Below, in pieces: positions 1-11,464 of a stretch of DNA of 64,000 bases. The notes under the pieces were generated by a model. That model was not told the DNA's origin, did no database searches, and saw nothing but the letters and a program-made list of their open reading frames with translations. Numbering within the stretch: position 1 is the first letter of the stretch; every line of letters starts with the position of its first letter. Source of the stretch: JBIOJM01 sp044450785. Lineage in GTDB: Bacteria; Planctomycetota; Planctomycetia; Isosphaerales; Isosphaeraceae. The stretch lies in assembly GCA_044450785.1 (NCBI GenBank), contig JBIOJM010000001.1, forward strand, positions 36,580-100,579, given 5' to 3'. Both the position numbers and the translations under genes were made by a program.

Positions 1-2
1 AG

Positions 3-392
3 CTGGACCTGCTGCGCGGCGGCCGGCGGATCTTGCCCGAGCTGAATGTCGAGGCGCTGGTCCGCCATCTAGACCCGCCGCCGGCTTACCTGGTCCTGGT
101 CAACCGAGCATGGCGACGCGACGGAGCCGAGGTCGAATATGAGGCCTTTCCGGTGAGCCTTCGGGAATGGCTCCCCTGCGTCCCGGTGCCACTAAAGCAA
201 GGTGAAGCGGAAGTGCCGCTGGACCTTCAGTTTGTGTTCAACCGAGCCTATGATGGTGGCCCGTACCGCCGAGGCGCGGTCGATTATGCCAGCCCACCGC
301 CTGACCCACCGCTGGGCGCCGCAGAAGCCGCCTGGGCCGCGGAACTGACCCGCGAGTGGCGCGAGCCCGCTCCGGCTAGCCCCCGCTCTTAA
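3..392 (+). CDS. DUF4058 family protein, C-terminal part (cut by window edge)
   Basis: The reading frame is open from base 3 with no start codon, so the gene begins left of the window and only about 129 C-terminal residues are seen. The sequence has the features of DUF4058 C-termini: LDLLRGGRR, then YLVLVNRAWRR, a VSLREWLPCVPVPL stretch, PLDLQFVFNRAYD and a proline-rich end. DUF4058 is common in planctomycetes and cyanobacteria and its biochemical role is unknown. It sits about 200 bases upstream of carB on the same strand and shows no functional link to it. The family call rests on remembered motif patterns. Confidence 0.7.
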   Translation: MDLLRGGRRILPELNVEALVRHLDPPPAYLVLVNRAWRRDGAEVEYEAFPVSLREWLPCVPVPLKQGEAEVPLDLQFVFNRAYDGGPYRRGAVDYASPPPDPPLGAAEAAWAAELTREWREPAPASPRS

Positions 393-595
393 CCGTCTCG
401 TCCCGGCTCGATCATACCCTTGCCGAAACTCTCCATGGGGTGCTAGGATCGGGCAACTTCACCGGGCCGCGCTACCTCTTCAAAACCAAAGGTTGAGGCG
501 AGCGCGGCCCGATCTGCGTCCGTTCTGATCCACGCCGATTGGGTCCAGTACCGGCGAATCGGTCCGAGACAGTTCCGCCGCGAGGCTGATCCACC

Positions 596-3500
596 GTGCC
601 CAAGCGTACCGACATTCACAAGATCCTGATCATTGGCGCCGGCCCGATCGTGATCGGCCAGGCGTGCGAGTTCGACTACTCGGGGACCCAGGCGTGCAAG
701 GCCCTGCGCGAGGAGGGTTACGAGGTCGTGCTGGTCAACTCGAACCCGGCGACGATCATGACAGACCCGGAGATGGCTGACCGCACCTACATCGAGCCGA
801 TCACCGTTGAGGTGATCGAGCAGATCCTCGGCGTCGAGAAGCCCGATGCCGTGCTGCCGACCCTGGGGGGTCAGACGGGGTTAAACGTCGGTATGGCGCT
901 CCACGAGACCGGGGCGCTCGACCGACACGGATGCATCTTGATCGGTGCCGGCGCCGACGCGATCCGCAAGGCGGAGGACCGGGAGCTCTTCAAGCGATGC
1001 ATGGAGGAGATCGGTCTGGAAAGCGCACGAAGCGCCCTGGCGCACAACCTGGATGAAGCGAGGCGGATCCGCAACGAGGTCGGCCTTCCATCCGTTCTAC
1101 GGCCCAGCTTTACCTTGGGGGGCTCAGGGGGCGGAATTGCCTACAACCGAGAAGAGTTCGACCGCATGGCCGCCACCGCGCTCGAGCTCAGTCCGGTCCA
1201 CTCGGTCTTGATCGAGGAGAGCGTCATCGGCTGGAAGGAATATGAAATGGAAGTCATGCGCGACGGTGCCGACAACGCCGTGATCGTCTGCTCGATCGAG
1301 AACTTCGACCCAATGGGGGTCCACACGGGCGATAGCATCACAGTGGCGCCGGCGCAGACACTGACCGACAAGGAATACCAGCGGATGCGCGACGCATCGC
1401 TGGCAATCCTGCGTAAGATCGGAGTCGAGACCGGCGGTTCGAACGTCCAGTTCGCGGTCCACCCTCACACCGGGCGGATGATCGTCATCGAGATGAACCC
1501 GAGGGTCAGCCGCAGCAGCGCCTTGGCCAGCAAGGCGACCGGGTTTCCAATTGCCAAGATCGCCGCCAAGCTGGCCATCGGCTACCGACTCGACGAGATT
1601 CGAAACGACATCACCCGTGAGACGCCGGCCTGCTTCGAGCCGACGATCGACTACGTTGTGACCAAGATTCCCCGCTGGGCGTTTGAGAAATTCCCCGAGG
1701 CCAACCCGGTCTTGACCACTCAGATGAAGTCAGTGGGTGAGGTCATGGCGATCGGCCGGACCTTCAAGGAGTCGCTTCAAAAGGCATTGCGCGGGCTGGA
1801 AGTTGGCCGTTTCGGCCTGGGCTGCGACAAGAAAGACCTTTGGGACACGGCGCGCCAGCCGACTGTGGAAGAGATCAAAACCAAGCTCGCCGTCCCCCAC
1901 GCCGAACGGGTCTGGTACATCCGCTACGCCTTCCTTGCAGGCCAGAGCGTCGAGCAGATCCACGCACTGACCGGGATCGATCCCTGGTTCCTGACCAATA
2001 TCGAGGAGCTTGTCGCGCTTGAGGGGCGGCTCCGCCAGGTCCACAGCCCGGACGAGGCCGGCGATGCACTGGTGCGCGAGGCCAAGCAGAACGGCTTTTC
2101 CGACCACCAGCTCGCCAGTTTGTGGAATACGACCGAGGCAGAGGTTCGCCGCGACTGCCAGCGGCGGGGCATCCGGGCCGTCTTCAAGCTGGTGGATACG
2201 TGCGCCGCCGAGTTCGAGGCGGTCACGCCCTACTATTATTCAACCTACGAACGCGAGGACGAGGCGCGGACCAGCGAGCGGCCGCGGGTCGTTATCCTGG
2301 GAGGCGGTCCCAACCGCATCGGCCAGGGGATCGAGTTCGACTATTGCTGCTGCCAGGCCGCCTTCGCGCTCCGCGCCGTCGGCTACGAGGTGGTGATGAT
2401 CAACTCCAACCCCGAAACGGTCAGCACCGATTACGACACCTCGGACCGGCTATTCTTCGAGCCGCTGACGGTGGAAGATGTTCTCAACGTATGTGAGCGT
2501 GTCGACCCGATGGGGGTCATCGTCCAGTTCGGCGGTCAGACGCCGCTGAACTTGGCTCGCGCGCTGGAGGCCGCCGGCGTGCCGATCATCGGCACCAGCC
2601 CTGAGTCGATCGAGCTGGCCGAGGACCGTGAGCGATTCCGGCTCGTGATCGAGCGGCTGGGGCTCAAGCAGCCTCCCAACGCCTCGACGACCCGTTTCGA
2701 GGAGGCCCGGCGGATCGCTGAGCGCATTGGCTACCCGGTTGTCGTCCGCCCCAGCTTCGTCCTCGGGGGACGGGCCATGGAGATCGTGTACGACGAGCGC
2801 AGCCTCGATCGCTACATGGCCGAGGCGGTCGAGGCCAGCCCCGAGCATGCGATCTTGGTCGACAAGTTCCTCGAAGACGCCATCGAGGTCGACGTCGACG
2901 CGGTCTGCGACGGCCGGCGCACACTCGTCGCAGGTGTGATGGAGCACATCGAGGAGGCGGGTATCCACTCGGGCGACAGTGCCTGCGCCATTCCGCCGTT
3001 CTCGTTGCCGGCTGAAGTCGTCGCGCAGCTCAAGGAGCAAACCTACGCTCTGGCCGATGCGCTCAAGGTTCGGGGGCTCATGAACATTCAGTTCGCCGTC
3101 AAGGACGGCGACATCTATGTCCTGGAGGTCAATCCACGAGCGTCGCGGACCGTGCCGTTTGTGTCGAAGGCCACCGGATTGAACTTGGCGCAGGCAGCCG
3201 CGCGGGTCATGGTGGGCATGACACTCGACGAGCAGGGAATCACCACCGAGCCGGTACCGACCTACGTCTCGGTCAAGGAGGCGGTGTTCCCTTTTACCAA
3301 GTTTCCGGGCGTCGACATCATCCTGGGTCCCGAGATGCGCTCGACCGGCGAGGTGATGGGGATCGCCATGGATTTCCCCGCCGCGTTTGCCAAGAGCCAA
3401 CTGGCAGCCTCGTGCCGGCTGCCGACAGGCGGCACGGTGTTCATGAGCATCGCGGCCAGGGACCGCAAGGTCGTCGTCCCAATCGCCCGGCGCTTATCAG

Positions 3501-3844
3501 CCATGGGCTTCCGCTTGCTTTGCACCAGCGGCACCGCTCAGACGATCAGCGAGCATGGAATCGGCGTCGAGGTCGTGCGTAAGATTCACGAGGGACGACC
3601 CAACGTGCTCGACTACCTGGCCAACGGCACGATCAACCTGATCATCAACACGCCCAGCGGCAAGGGGGCGCGGACCGATGAGGGGCGCATTCGCGCCAGT
3701 GCCGTCTCGCACGGCGTTCCTTGCATCACGACAGTTGCCGGCGCCCGCGCAGCCATCGCTGCGATGGAACGGCTGCGCGCCGGGAAGCTCGAGGTCTACG
3801 CGCTGCAGGATTTGTTACGATCGAGCGGAAGAGCCATAACATGA
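596..3844 (+). CDS. carB: Carbamoyl-phosphate synthase large subunit
   Basis: The 1,082-residue product matches the usual length of CarB, which makes carbamoyl phosphate from bicarbonate, ATP and glutamine-derived ammonia for arginine and pyrimidine synthesis. The start is GTG at 596 and gives the typical N-terminus with [19 protein letters not shown]. The protein has the duplicated layout: two carboxyphosphate/carbamate ATP-grasp halves (about residues 1-400 and 555-935, the second beginning [19 protein letters not shown]), an oligomerisation region between them, and a C-terminal MGS-like allosteric domain (about 940-1,075). Its stop TGA overlaps the next ATG (ATGA), so it is probably translated together with the UDP-sugar dehydrogenase gene. 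The small subunit CarA is not in the window. Confidence 0.97.
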   Translation: MPKRTDIHKILIIGAGPIVIGQACEFDYSGTQACKALREEGYEVVLVNSNPATIMTDPEMADRTYIEPITVEVIEQILGVEKPDAVLPTLGGQTGLNVGMALHETGALDRHGCILIGAGADAIRKAEDRELFKRCMEEIGLESARSALAHNLDEARRIRNEVGLPSVLRPSFTLGGSGGGIAYNREEFDRMAATALELSPVHSVLIEESVIGWKEYEMEVMRDGADNAVIVCSIENFDPMGVHTGDSITVAPAQTLTDKEYQRMRDASLAILRKIGVETGGSNVQFAVHPHTGRMIVIEMNPRVSRSSALASKATGFPIAKIAAKLAIGYRLDEIRNDITRETPACFEPTIDYVVTKIPRWAFEKFPEANPVLTTQMKSVGEVMAIGRTFKESLQKALRGLEVGRFGLGCDKKDLWDTARQPTVEEIKTKLAVPHAERVWYIRYAFLAGQSVEQIHALTGIDPWFLTNIEELVALEGRLRQVHSPDEAGDALVREAKQNGFSDHQLASLWNTTEAEVRRDCQRRGIRAVFKLVDTCAAEFEAVTPYYYSTYEREDEARTSERPRVVILGGGPNRIGQGIEFDYCCCQAAFALRAVGYEVVMINSNPETVSTDYDTSDRLFFEPLTVEDVLNVCERVDPMGVIVQFGGQTPLNLARALEAAGVPIIGTSPESIELAEDRERFRLVIERLGLKQPPNASTTRFEEARRIAERIGYPVVVRPSFVLGGRAMEIVYDERSLDRYMAEAVEASPEHAILVDKFLEDAIEVDVDAVCDGRRTLVAGVMEHIEEAGIHSGDSACAIPPFSLPAEVVAQLKEQTYALADALKVRGLMNIQFAVKDGDIYVLEVNPRASRTVPFVSKATGLNLAQAAARVMVGMTLDEQGITTEPVPTYVSVKEAVFPFTKFPGVDIILGPEMRSTGEVMGIAMDFPAAFAKSQLAASCRLPTGGTVFMSIAARDRKVVVPIARRLSAMGFRLLCTSGTAQTISEHGIGVEVVRKIHEGRPNVLDYLANGTINLIINTPSGKGARTDEGRIRASAVSHGVPCITTVAGARAAIAAMERLRAGKLEVYALQDLLRSSGRAIT

Positions 3845-5157
3845 AAATCGCAGTCATCGGGACGGGTTACGTGGGCTTAGTCCAAGGGACCTGTCTGGCC
3901 GAAAGCGGCAACGACGTGGTGTGCGTCGACAAGATCGCGGCCAAGATTGAGGGACTCGTGCAGGGTCGGGTTCCGATTTACGAGCCGGGCTTGGGCGAGT
4001 TGGTCCACCGAAACCTGCGCGATGGGCGGTTGACCTTCACGACGAATCTGGCCGAGGGGATTGCCGAAGCCGAGATCGTCTTCATCGCCGTCGGAACCCC
4101 GCAGGGCGAGCGGGGCGGAGCTGACTTGAGTGGTGTGTGGGAGGTCGGCCGTCAGATCGCCGCCAACCTACACTCCTCCAAGACGATCGTGATCAAGAGC
4201 ACCGTCCCGGTCGGGACCAACGCTGAGCTGACCCGGCGAATGGCCGAGGCGACGGCGGTCCCCTTCGACGTTGGCAGCAACCCCGAATTCCTGAAAGAAG
4301 GAGCGGCGATCGATGACTTCAACAAGCCCGACCGAGTCGTGGTCGGCGTCCGGCGCCCCGAGGTCGCCGAGCGGCTGCACGCGCTCTATTCTCCGTTTTT
4401 GCGCACCGACCGGCCGTTCTTGGTCATGACCCCCGAAAGTGCCGAGATGACCAAGTACGTCGCCAACTGCCTCCTGGCCACCAAGATCAGTTTCATTAAC
4501 GAGATGGCCAACCTGTGCGAAGCCTACGGCGCTGACGTTAACGACGTGCGGCGGGGCATCGGCCACGACCAGCGGATCGGCTTCCACTTCCTGTTTCCGG
4601 GCGTCGGCTACGGTGGCAGTTGCTTCCCCAAGGACATCCGCGCGGTCATCCACATGGCCCAGTCGAAGGGGCTCTCCGCGTGGATGATGGAGGCCGTCGA
4701 CGCGGTCAACGAGGCCCAGAAGGACGTACTCTTCCGCAAGATCCACCAGCATTTCCACGGCGAGCTCGAGAACAAGACGATTGCAGTTTGGGGTACGGCC
4801 TTCAAGCCGCGGACCGACGATGTCCGCGAAGCGCCGGCCCTGGTCCTGATCGAATCGCTGCTGGAGGCGGGTGCCCAGTTGCGGGTGCACGACCCCGAGG
4901 CGCTGGGTAACGTCCGCTCCCTCTACGGTGAGCGACTTGCTTACTGCGACCGCCCCTACGGTGCGCTTGAGCAGGCCGACGCCTTGGCCGTCGTTACCGA
5001 GTGGAACGAGTTCCGCAACCCCGACTTTGAGGTGATGCGCCGGTTGATGCGCCAGCCGGTCATCTTTGACGGCCGCAACGTGTACGACCCCGCGCGGATG
5101 GCCTCCCTGGGATTTACCTATCAAGGTGTTGGCCGGGCCACGGTCGTCCGCGACTGA
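3841..5157 (+). CDS. ugd: UDP-glucose/GDP-mannose 6-dehydrogenase family protein
   Basis: The ATG at 3841 overlaps the carB stop and gives a 438-residue protein beginning with the NAD-binding motif GTGYVG (residues 7-12). An in-frame start 120 bases upstream would lie inside carB and is not used. UDP-glucose 6-dehydrogenase oxidises UDP-glucose to UDP-glucuronate for surface polysaccharides. The catalytic cysteine is visible at residue 261 in [10 protein letters not shown], and the [12 protein letters not shown] and C-terminal [14 protein letters not shown] motifs are present. The last 37 bases overlap the end of the convergent TPR gene. A GDP-mannose dehydrogenase cannot be excluded from sequence alone. 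Confidence 0.93.
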   Translation: MKIAVIGTGYVGLVQGTCLAESGNDVVCVDKIAAKIEGLVQGRVPIYEPGLGELVHRNLRDGRLTFTTNLAEGIAEAEIVFIAVGTPQGERGGADLSGVWEVGRQIAANLHSSKTIVIKSTVPVGTNAELTRRMAEATAVPFDVGSNPEFLKEGAAIDDFNKPDRVVVGVRRPEVAERLHALYSPFLRTDRPFLVMTPESAEMTKYVANCLLATKISFINEMANLCEAYGADVNDVRRGIGHDQRIGFHFLFPGVGYGGSCFPKDIRAVIHMAQSKGLSAWMMEAVDAVNEAQKDVLFRKIHQHFHGELENKTIAVWGTAFKPRTDDVREAPALVLIESLLEAGAQLRVHDPEALGNVRSLYGERLAYCDRPYGALEQADALAVVTEWNEFRNPDFEVMRRLMRQPVIFDGRNVYDPARMASLGFTYQGVGRATVVRD

Positions 5158-6350
5158 TATTGCCGTGTGATCTCGGCCAGGGCACGCCAGGCGTCGGCCA
5201 AGCGGGTCAGCCCGGCGCGGTCACAGAGCGCGGCCAGATCACGAAGCGCGACCGGATCATCAAGGTGGTTGAAGGCGCCGTCGAGGCGTGGTCCGAGGAC
5301 CAGCGGATCGAGAACCTCGCGGATGCGGCTCACGTTTTCGGCGGCTTGGCGGCCCTCAACGTCCCGGCCGAGGATGCGCAAGGTGCGGGCCAGGCGGTAC
5401 CAGGAACGCCAATCCTGGGGGAATTCCTCGAGGGCCGTCTTGAAAGCCACGGCTGCCCGCTCAGGCTGGTGGTCATATTCCAGGTCCCAGCGGCCACGGA
5501 GTCGCCAGTAACGGGCATCGCGGGCCGGTTCGGGCCAGTCGTCGAGCAAGGCGCGTCCGCGCTGCGACTCTCCGGCATCCGCCAGGGCGGTCACCAAGAC
5601 CTCGCGCGAGCCAATGTGATCGGGGTGTTCAACCAGAAGCGCTTCCAGCGCGGCCAGCAGCGACGCGCGATCAGGGTCAGCCGCGCGCGGCTGCACCCCA
5701 ATCCGCTGCAAGAGTGCAATCCGGGCGTTGACATCGGCGCCGTCGGCCTCGACCCACCGCCGCAGCGTTGTGCGGACCAGCTCATCAGGCAGGTCGGTCA
5801 GGAGGCTCAGGGTCAGCTCGCGAAGCAGCACGGGCCGCGCCTCGGGGTGGACTCGGTCATAGGCCTCCCAGCCCATGTGCAGGGCCTCGAGCGTTCGGTC
5901 CTCGACCCGCAGGATTTCGAGCAGGAGCCGCCAGGGCTCGGGGTCAGTCGGATCGGCGGTAATTGCTTGGTGCAAACTGTGCTCGGCCTGGGCCGCCCGG
6001 CCGAGTGCCAGGCAGGCCCGCGTCTCCTCGACCTGGGTAACACCCCGCGCAGCCTGCGTGGCATTGATCGCACGCCAGTAGCGGAGCGCAGTAGTCCAGT
6101 CGCCGGCTCGGGTTGCCGCCTCGGCTCGACTCCGCAGCCGCGCGGGCGACTCCGCGACCAACCACCCGAATAGCACAATCAAGAGCAAAAGCGCAACCCC
6201 GCCCAACACGGCCAGGATCCATGTTCGCCGCTGTCGGCGCGGCCTTTGCTTTGCCCCTGGGCTGTCCGGTTGCGCCGCGGCCAGTCGGGTTGCAGCTTCG
6301 GCGTCGGATCGCGCTCGGGCCTGGGATCGGGCGGGGAGACGTCGCGGCAT
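5121..6350 (-). CDS. TPR-containing single-pass membrane protein
   Basis: The 409-residue protein has a basic N-terminus of about 42 residues, one strong membrane segment (about 44-66, [20 protein letters not shown]), and then a helical region with tetratricopeptide-like units (for example around 77-100, 117-135 and further on). The N-terminus is therefore probably cytoplasmic with the TPR part on the other side of the membrane, as a scaffold for protein contacts. No enzymatic motif is visible. It is transcribed away from the large 6583 gene across a 230-base spacer and converges on ugd with a 37-base overlap. The partner proteins are unknown. Confidence 0.7.
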   Translation of the reverse strand: MPRRLPARSQARARSDAEAATRLAAAQPDSPGAKQRPRRQRRTWILAVLGGVALLLLIVLFGWLVAESPARLRSRAEAATRAGDWTTALRYWRAINATQAARGVTQVEETRACLALGRAAQAEHSLHQAITADPTDPEPWRLLLEILRVEDRTLEALHMGWEAYDRVHPEARPVLLRELTLSLLTDLPDELVRTTLRRWVEADGADVNARIALLQRIGVQPRAADPDRASLLAALEALLVEHPDHIGSREVLVTALADAGESQRGRALLDDWPEPARDARYWRLRGRWDLEYDHQPERAAVAFKTALEEFPQDWRSWYRLARTLRILGRDVEGRQAAENVSRIREVLDPLVLGPRLDGAFNHLDDPVALRDLAALCDRAGLTRLADAWRALAEITRQYQSRTTVARPTP

Positions 6351-6582
6351 GATCGTTGTCGTGAATGGTGGCGGCCTGAAGACTCTCGTGACACGGAGCC
6401 CCTTCCCATCGAGCAGGCCCTCGCGAGTTTCTCGGGCTATTTATACGAGCTGGCTCTGTCTGGAGCGGTGTAAGAGGTCCACAGAAAGCACCATAGGCGT
6501 CTTGAGCCTTCCGCGCCAAGGGCACAGAATGGACGTGTCGAGGAAATGGAATCGTCGCACAAGGTGAATCGATTCGCCAATC

Positions 6583-9500
6583 ATGACATCATATGGTCGC
6601 AATCGTGATACATCGGGCTGGGCCGTCGCCGTGGTGTGGCGACCCGTATGGGTCGTGCTGATGGTCTTCGGCTCCGGGTGGTGTGCGCTGGCTGATGACG
6701 AGGCGTATCTCATGACGCCCCTCGGCTTCACCCAGCCGGGACTGTCGAAGACGGCGTCGGGGAACAAGACAGGCCGGCTCCAGATCAACGTTCGTGACCG
6801 CGCGACCGGCCTGCCAACATTCTGCCGTCTCAACATGGTCGGGCCCGATGGCAATTTTTACCAGCCCGCGCCCAACCCGCTCTCCCCCTATAGCCTGGTG
6901 GGCCAATGGCCCAGAACAGGCAAGGGAAACCGCGAGGGCAAAGCGCCGATCCGTTACCTGGGCCGGTTCTTCTACTGCTCCGGCCAGGTCGAGGTTACCG
7001 TTCCCAGCGGCTCGGTGCGCATTGAGGCGTGGAAGGGGTTCGAGTACCGGCCGGTCACGAAGAGCATGGAGATAGCCGCCGGCGAAACGAAGCCCGTAGC
7101 AATCGAGCTCGAACGAACTGTGCCAATGGCCGCGCTCGGTTACTACTCGGGCGACGGGCACCTGCACTTTCCACGCCGGACCGAGGGTGACGACCAGGTC
7201 ATCCTCGACCTGCTGCAGGCCGAGGACATCCATTTCGGCTCGATCCTTGCATACAATGAGCCGCCGGGCCCATACAGCGGTGCGATGGAGCTGATGGAAG
7301 CACCCCAGCTCCGCGGCCTGGGGAAAGCCTCGGTTCACCGCCGCGGGGACGCCTGGATCGCCTCCGGACAGGAGTACCGTAGCACAACGTATGGTCATCT
7401 CAATCTTTACTGGCGTGACGACCTGGTACTCAACGGGCGGAAGGTCGACGCGAACAACTGGCCGCTGTACGGCCTGCTGGGCCGCGATACCAAGCAGCTT
7501 GGGGGTTTTGCCATCTACGCTCATGGTGGCTATGCCCAGGCGATTTACGCCGACTTCGTCCAGAAAAACGTTGACGCCGTCGAGCTTCTCCAGTTCGGCA
7601 CCTACCGGGGGATCGAGCTGGCCGACTGGTACCACATCCTCAACGTCGGCTATCGCTTCCCTTGCCTGGGGGCAAGCGACTACCCTGCCTGTCGCAAGCT
7701 GGGCGATTGTCAGACGTATGTGCACTTGAAAGGAGAACCGGATTTCGCCGGGTGGCTCGAGGGTGCGGCGAAGGGGCAGAGCTTCGTAACAACCGGGCCG
7801 CTGCTCTTGCTGGATGTGGACGGAGAGCGCCCGGGGGAGATCATCCGCAAGACTGGCGCGGGGCCGCACCGCGTTCAGGTCAGAGTCCGGGTGAAGAGCG
7901 AGGTCACACCCGTTCAAAAGGTGCAACTGATCGTCGCCGGCAAGGTCATTTTTGAGCAGGCCGTCCCATCCGGCGAAGGTCAAGGGCGGTGGATTGAGCT
8001 GGAGCGTACCATCGAGCTAAGCCGGTCTGCGTGGATCGCGGCGCGGGCATTCGGACAGGCACCTTCCGGCGCGCCCGACGCCGAGTCGCATACCAACCCA
8101 ATCTACGTCGACGTGGGCGGCAAGGCCCCCTACGATCGGGACTCACTCGATCACCTGGTTGGGCGGATCGATCAGCAGATAGCCATGCATCGCAAGCGAA
8201 GCTTTGCCGAAAAGGCGCGGGTGCTGGACGACTTTCAAAAGTCGCGCGACATCCTGCTCCGGATCCGCCAATCAGGGGGACTACCCGCCGGCGGGGTTCC
8301 CGAAGATTGGATCGAGGACAAGACGGCTGCGGCGATCGACCCCAGCCAGCGGACGCACACGGAAGCAGAGCTGGCGCAGTTTCTCCAGCCGCTGCCGGCC
8401 AAGCCTCCCGATGAAGCATTAAAGACATTTGAAGCCGTGGACGACTTTCACCTGGAGCTGGCCGCGGCCGAGCCGCTGGTGCAGAGCCCGGTCGCCGCAG
8501 CCTTCGACGCTGACGGCAATCTCTATGTCGCCGAGATGCGCGACTATCCCTACAAGCCGAAGCCCGGGCGCACGCCACTGGGCACGGTGCGGCTGTTGCG
8601 CGACACCGACGGCGACGGCCGGTTCGACCAGAGCCACGTCTTTGCCGATGGCTTGCTCTGGGCCGCCGGCATCGCACCCTGGAAAGGAGGCGTGTTCGTC
8701 TCCGCCCCGCCTGACGTCTGGTACTTGAAGGATGCCGACAGCGATGGCAAAGCCGAGGTGCGCAAGAAGGTCTACACCGGCTTCGGCACCCAGAACCAGC
8801 AGGCGATGGTGAACAACCTGACGTGGGGGCTGGACCACAAAATCTACGGCGCGGCGGCGGGCAACGGCGGGATGATCCGGCCGGCCGACGACCCGCACGC
8901 GTTGGGTGTCTCGGTCGAGCACAACGACTTCCGGTTCGACCCGTTGACGGGTGAGTTCGAGCCGATCAGCGGCTCGGATCAGTTCGGCAACACGTTCGAC
9001 GACTGGGGCAACCGGTTCACTTGCGATGAGTCGCACCCGCTCTCGCAACCGGTCCTGCCGCGTCGTGAGCTGGCGCGGAACCCGTTTCTGGCCGTCCCCT
9101 CGGTGATCCAGGACGTCGCCGGTGGCTCGGTGCCGATCTTTCGGATCAGCCCGATCGAGCGGTGGCGTGAGATCCGCTCGAGCCGGCGGATCGCGCACGG
9201 CGAACGGTCGGCTGAATCGGCAGGCGCCAGCCACCACGTCGTCGACGCGGGCGCCGGCGTCACGGTCTACCGCGGCAGCGCCTATCCCGCCGAGTTTTAT
9301 GGCAACGTCTTCGTCGGCGACGCCCAGAACAACCTGGTTCATCGGCGGCGCTTGATTCCTGATGGGCCCACCTTCCGGGCAGTTCGCGGTCCTCACGAGC
9401 AGGTGACCGAGTTCGTCCGATCGTCGGACACCTGGTTCCGCCCCGTCAATTTCGTGAACGCGCCGGACGGAACGCTCTACGTCCTGGACATGAGCCGCGC

Positions 9501-11403
9501 CGTCATCGAGGCGATCCACATCCCGCTGGATGTGGTTCATCATCTGGACCTGAGGAGAGGGCGGGATCAGGGTCGGATCTACCGGATCGCCCCGCCGGGG
9601 TTCCGCTTCACACCGCCTCCCCATTTGAGTCAGGCCCGGACAGTTGATCTGGTGGCCGCGCTCTTGCGCCCCGACGCCTGGTACCGCGACACGGCGCACC
9701 GCTTGATTTACGAGCGCCAGGACCCGGCCGCCATCGAACCGCTGCGCAAGCTACTGAGCCCGTCCGAGGCCCCCCTACCCCAGTCGCGGGTCAACGCCCT
9801 CTGGTCGCTCGACGGCTTGAAAGCTCTTCGAGACGAAGACATCGTCATCGTCTTGTCGGACCATGTGCCGCAGGTTCGCGCCCAGGCGGTTCAGCTTGCT
9901 GCCCGGCGGGTGGATCGATCGCCGTCGTTGCTCGAGCGGGTCCTGACCCTGGCGGCTGATCCGGATTCGCGGGTTCGGTTCCGTGTGGCCTTTGCGCTCG
10001 GAGAGACCAGCGACCCACGTGCCGCGACCGCGCTCCACCGGATCGTCGTCACGGATGCTGCGAACCGCTGGATTCGAACCGCGGTGCTCAGCTCGTGTGC
10101 TTCGATGGCTGACCGGCTGTTTGTGAACCTCTATACGGACCGGAGCCCGACTGCGCCGGGCGAGATTGGAAATCCGGCGGTGCGATCGGAGCTCCTGAAG
10201 CAGCTCGTGGAGATCATCGGCGCACGGAACCGGCCCGACGAGGTCGGTCGCGTCCTCGACGTGTTGGCGGTCGACGCTGCGAGTCGGGGTAACTCACCGG
10301 GGTTCAACCTGGGAGACCACCTGGTCCTCGGACTGGCTCGGAGCTCGCGGCGATCAGGCGGTCCGCTCTTGGTTGGTCCGGATCGGGCGCGACCTGGAGC
10401 CAGCCTGGTCGCGCACCTGACCCAACGGGCCAGGACGATCGCCCTCGATGCCCAGGGCCTCGAACCAGTGCGTGTGGAAGCGATCGCGGTGCTGGGCGGG
10501 ATCGACCCGGATGAGTCGCGCACCATTCTGATGGAGCTGCTTGCGCCGCGGCAGCCGCTGGCGGTCCAAGTCGGCGCGGTACAGGCACTGGCCGAGGGTC
10601 GCTCGGCCAATCTCCCCGACCTCTTGCTGCCTCGGATGCGTGAGTTCGAGCCGCCGGTCCGCACGGCCGCGGTCCGAGCGCTCTTGAGCCGCACGGAGTG
10701 GGCCAAAGCCTTGCTCCAGGCTGCCAGCCGAAGCGACCGGGCGGCTGGGATCACACCGGCGCTCATCGAGCCGGCCGATCGTGCGCCCCTCTTGAAGCAC
10801 CACGACACCGAGATTGCCAAATTGGCTCAAGCCATTTTCGGCCGGTCCACATCGAGCTCCCGCGCCCAGGTGATCTCCGATTATCTAGCCACCCCGTGGT
10901 CGAAGGGCGACGCCAACCGCGGGGCAAGGGTATTTGACCGTGAGTGCAAGGCCTGCCACAAGGTCGGCGAGCGGGGATTCGTACTCGGCCCCGACCTGAC
11001 CGGCTCGCCCTCGGGCGATGCTGCCGCACTGCTGGCCAACATCCTTGACCCCAACGCCAACGTTTTACCCAATTACGTTCAATACCTCGTGATCGATCAG
11101 AACGGGCGGACCTATTCCGGTATCATCGCCGCCGAGACCGCCACGAGCCTGACCCTCCGCCGGGGCGAGGGCGCCCAGGATACCATCCTCCGCGCCCAGA
11201 TCGGCGAGATGACCAGTACGGGGCTGTCGTTGATGCCCGACGGATTCGAGAAGACAATCTCGAAACCGGAGATGGCCGACCTGATCGCCTTCCTGCGAGC
11301 CGCACACCGTGGTGGAGAAAGCGGGGAGGCCGATCCCGCCGCCGGCCAGTCGCGGCCTCTGGACATCGGCACCTTGCCAGGATTGATCGAGCCGGACGAC
11401 TGA
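6583..11403 (+). CDS. CehA/McbA-like metallo-domain fused to PVC-type CxxCH cytochrome/HEAT protein
   Basis: This 1,606-residue exported protein joins two modules usually seen apart. Residues 1-38 look like a signal peptide ending ALA. Residues about 185-430 carry PHP/CehA-McbA-like metal-ligand patterns (GDGHLH with H193 and H195, then YAHGGYAQ and LGASDYP). From about residue 615 it becomes a PVC-type membrane-bound dehydrogenase: a beta-propeller start (AAAFDADGNLYVAEMRDYP), HEAT-like repeats at about 1,020-1,420, and a cytochrome-c tail with CKACH at 1,455-1,459 followed by GPDLTG. In planctomycetes such proteins are thought to act in periplasmic electron transfer or sugar oxidation. The substrate is unknown. 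No frame break is seen, so the fusion appears real. Confidence 0.82.
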   Translation: MTSYGRNRDTSGWAVAVVWRPVWVVLMVFGSGWCALADDEAYLMTPLGFTQPGLSKTASGNKTGRLQINVRDRATGLPTFCRLNMVGPDGNFYQPAPNPLSPYSLVGQWPRTGKGNREGKAPIRYLGRFFYCSGQVEVTVPSGSVRIEAWKGFEYRPVTKSMEIAAGETKPVAIELERTVPMAALGYYSGDGHLHFPRRTEGDDQVILDLLQAEDIHFGSILAYNEPPGPYSGAMELMEAPQLRGLGKASVHRRGDAWIASGQEYRSTTYGHLNLYWRDDLVLNGRKVDANNWPLYGLLGRDTKQLGGFAIYAHGGYAQAIYADFVQKNVDAVELLQFGTYRGIELADWYHILNVGYRFPCLGASDYPACRKLGDCQTYVHLKGEPDFAGWLEGAAKGQSFVTTGPLLLLDVDGERPGEIIRKTGAGPHRVQVRVRVKSEVTPVQKVQLIVAGKVIFEQAVPSGEGQGRWIELERTIELSRSAWIAARAFGQAPSGAPDAESHTNPIYVDVGGKAPYDRDSLDHLVGRIDQQIAMHRKRSFAEKARVLDDFQKSRDILLRIRQSGGLPAGGVPEDWIEDKTAAAIDPSQRTHTEAELAQFLQPLPAKPPDEALKTFEAVDDFHLELAAAEPLVQSPVAAAFDADGNLYVAEMRDYPYKPKPGRTPLGTVRLLRDTDGDGRFDQSHVFADGLLWAAGIAPWKGGVFVSAPPDVWYLKDADSDGKAEVRKKVYTGFGTQNQQAMVNNLTWGLDHKIYGAAAGNGGMIRPADDPHALGVSVEHNDFRFDPLTGEFEPISGSDQFGNTFDDWGNRFTCDESHPLSQPVLPRRELARNPFLAVPSVIQDVAGGSVPIFRISPIERWREIRSSRRIAHGERSAESAGASHHVVDAGAGVTVYRGSAYPAEFYGNVFVGDAQNNLVHRRRLIPDGPTFRAVRGPHEQVTEFVRSSDTWFRPVNFVNAPDGTLYVLDMSRAVIEAIHIPLDVVHHLDLRRGRDQGRIYRIAPPGFRFTPPPHLSQARTVDLVAALLRPDAWYRDTAHRLIYERQDPAAIEPLRKLLSPSEAPLPQSRVNALWSLDGLKALRDEDIVIVLSDHVPQVRAQAVQLAARRVDRSPSLLERVLTLAADPDSRVRFRVAFALGETSDPRAATALHRIVVTDAANRWIRTAVLSSCASMADRLFVNLYTDRSPTAPGEIGNPAVRSELLKQLVEIIGARNRPDEVGRVLDVLAVDAASRGNSPGFNLGDHLVLGLARSSRRSGGPLLVGPDRARPGASLVAHLTQRARTIALDAQGLEPVRVEAIAVLGGIDPDESRTILMELLAPRQPLAVQVGAVQALAEGRSANLPDLLLPRMREFEPPVRTAAVRALLSRTEWAKALLQAASRSDRAAGITPALIEPADRAPLLKHHDTEIAKLAQAIFGRSTSSSRAQVISDYLATPWSKGDANRGARVFDRECKACHKVGERGFVLGPDLTGSPSGDAAALLANILDPNANVLPNYVQYLVIDQNGRTYSGIIAAETATSLTLRRGEGAQDTILRAQIGEMTSTGLSLMPDGFEKTISKPEMADLIAFLRAAHRGGESGEADPAAGQSRPLDIGTLPGLIEPDD

Positions 11404-11464
11404 ATCGGCTATGATGGAGAAGACACCGCGATTGAGTTCATCCACTCCACCCCAGGAGATTGAC

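Noticed and set aside
10070..10100. GGATTCGAACCGC resembling a tRNA T-arm
   Set aside because: It lies inside the large cytochrome fusion gene, and no cloverleaf partner arms are present.
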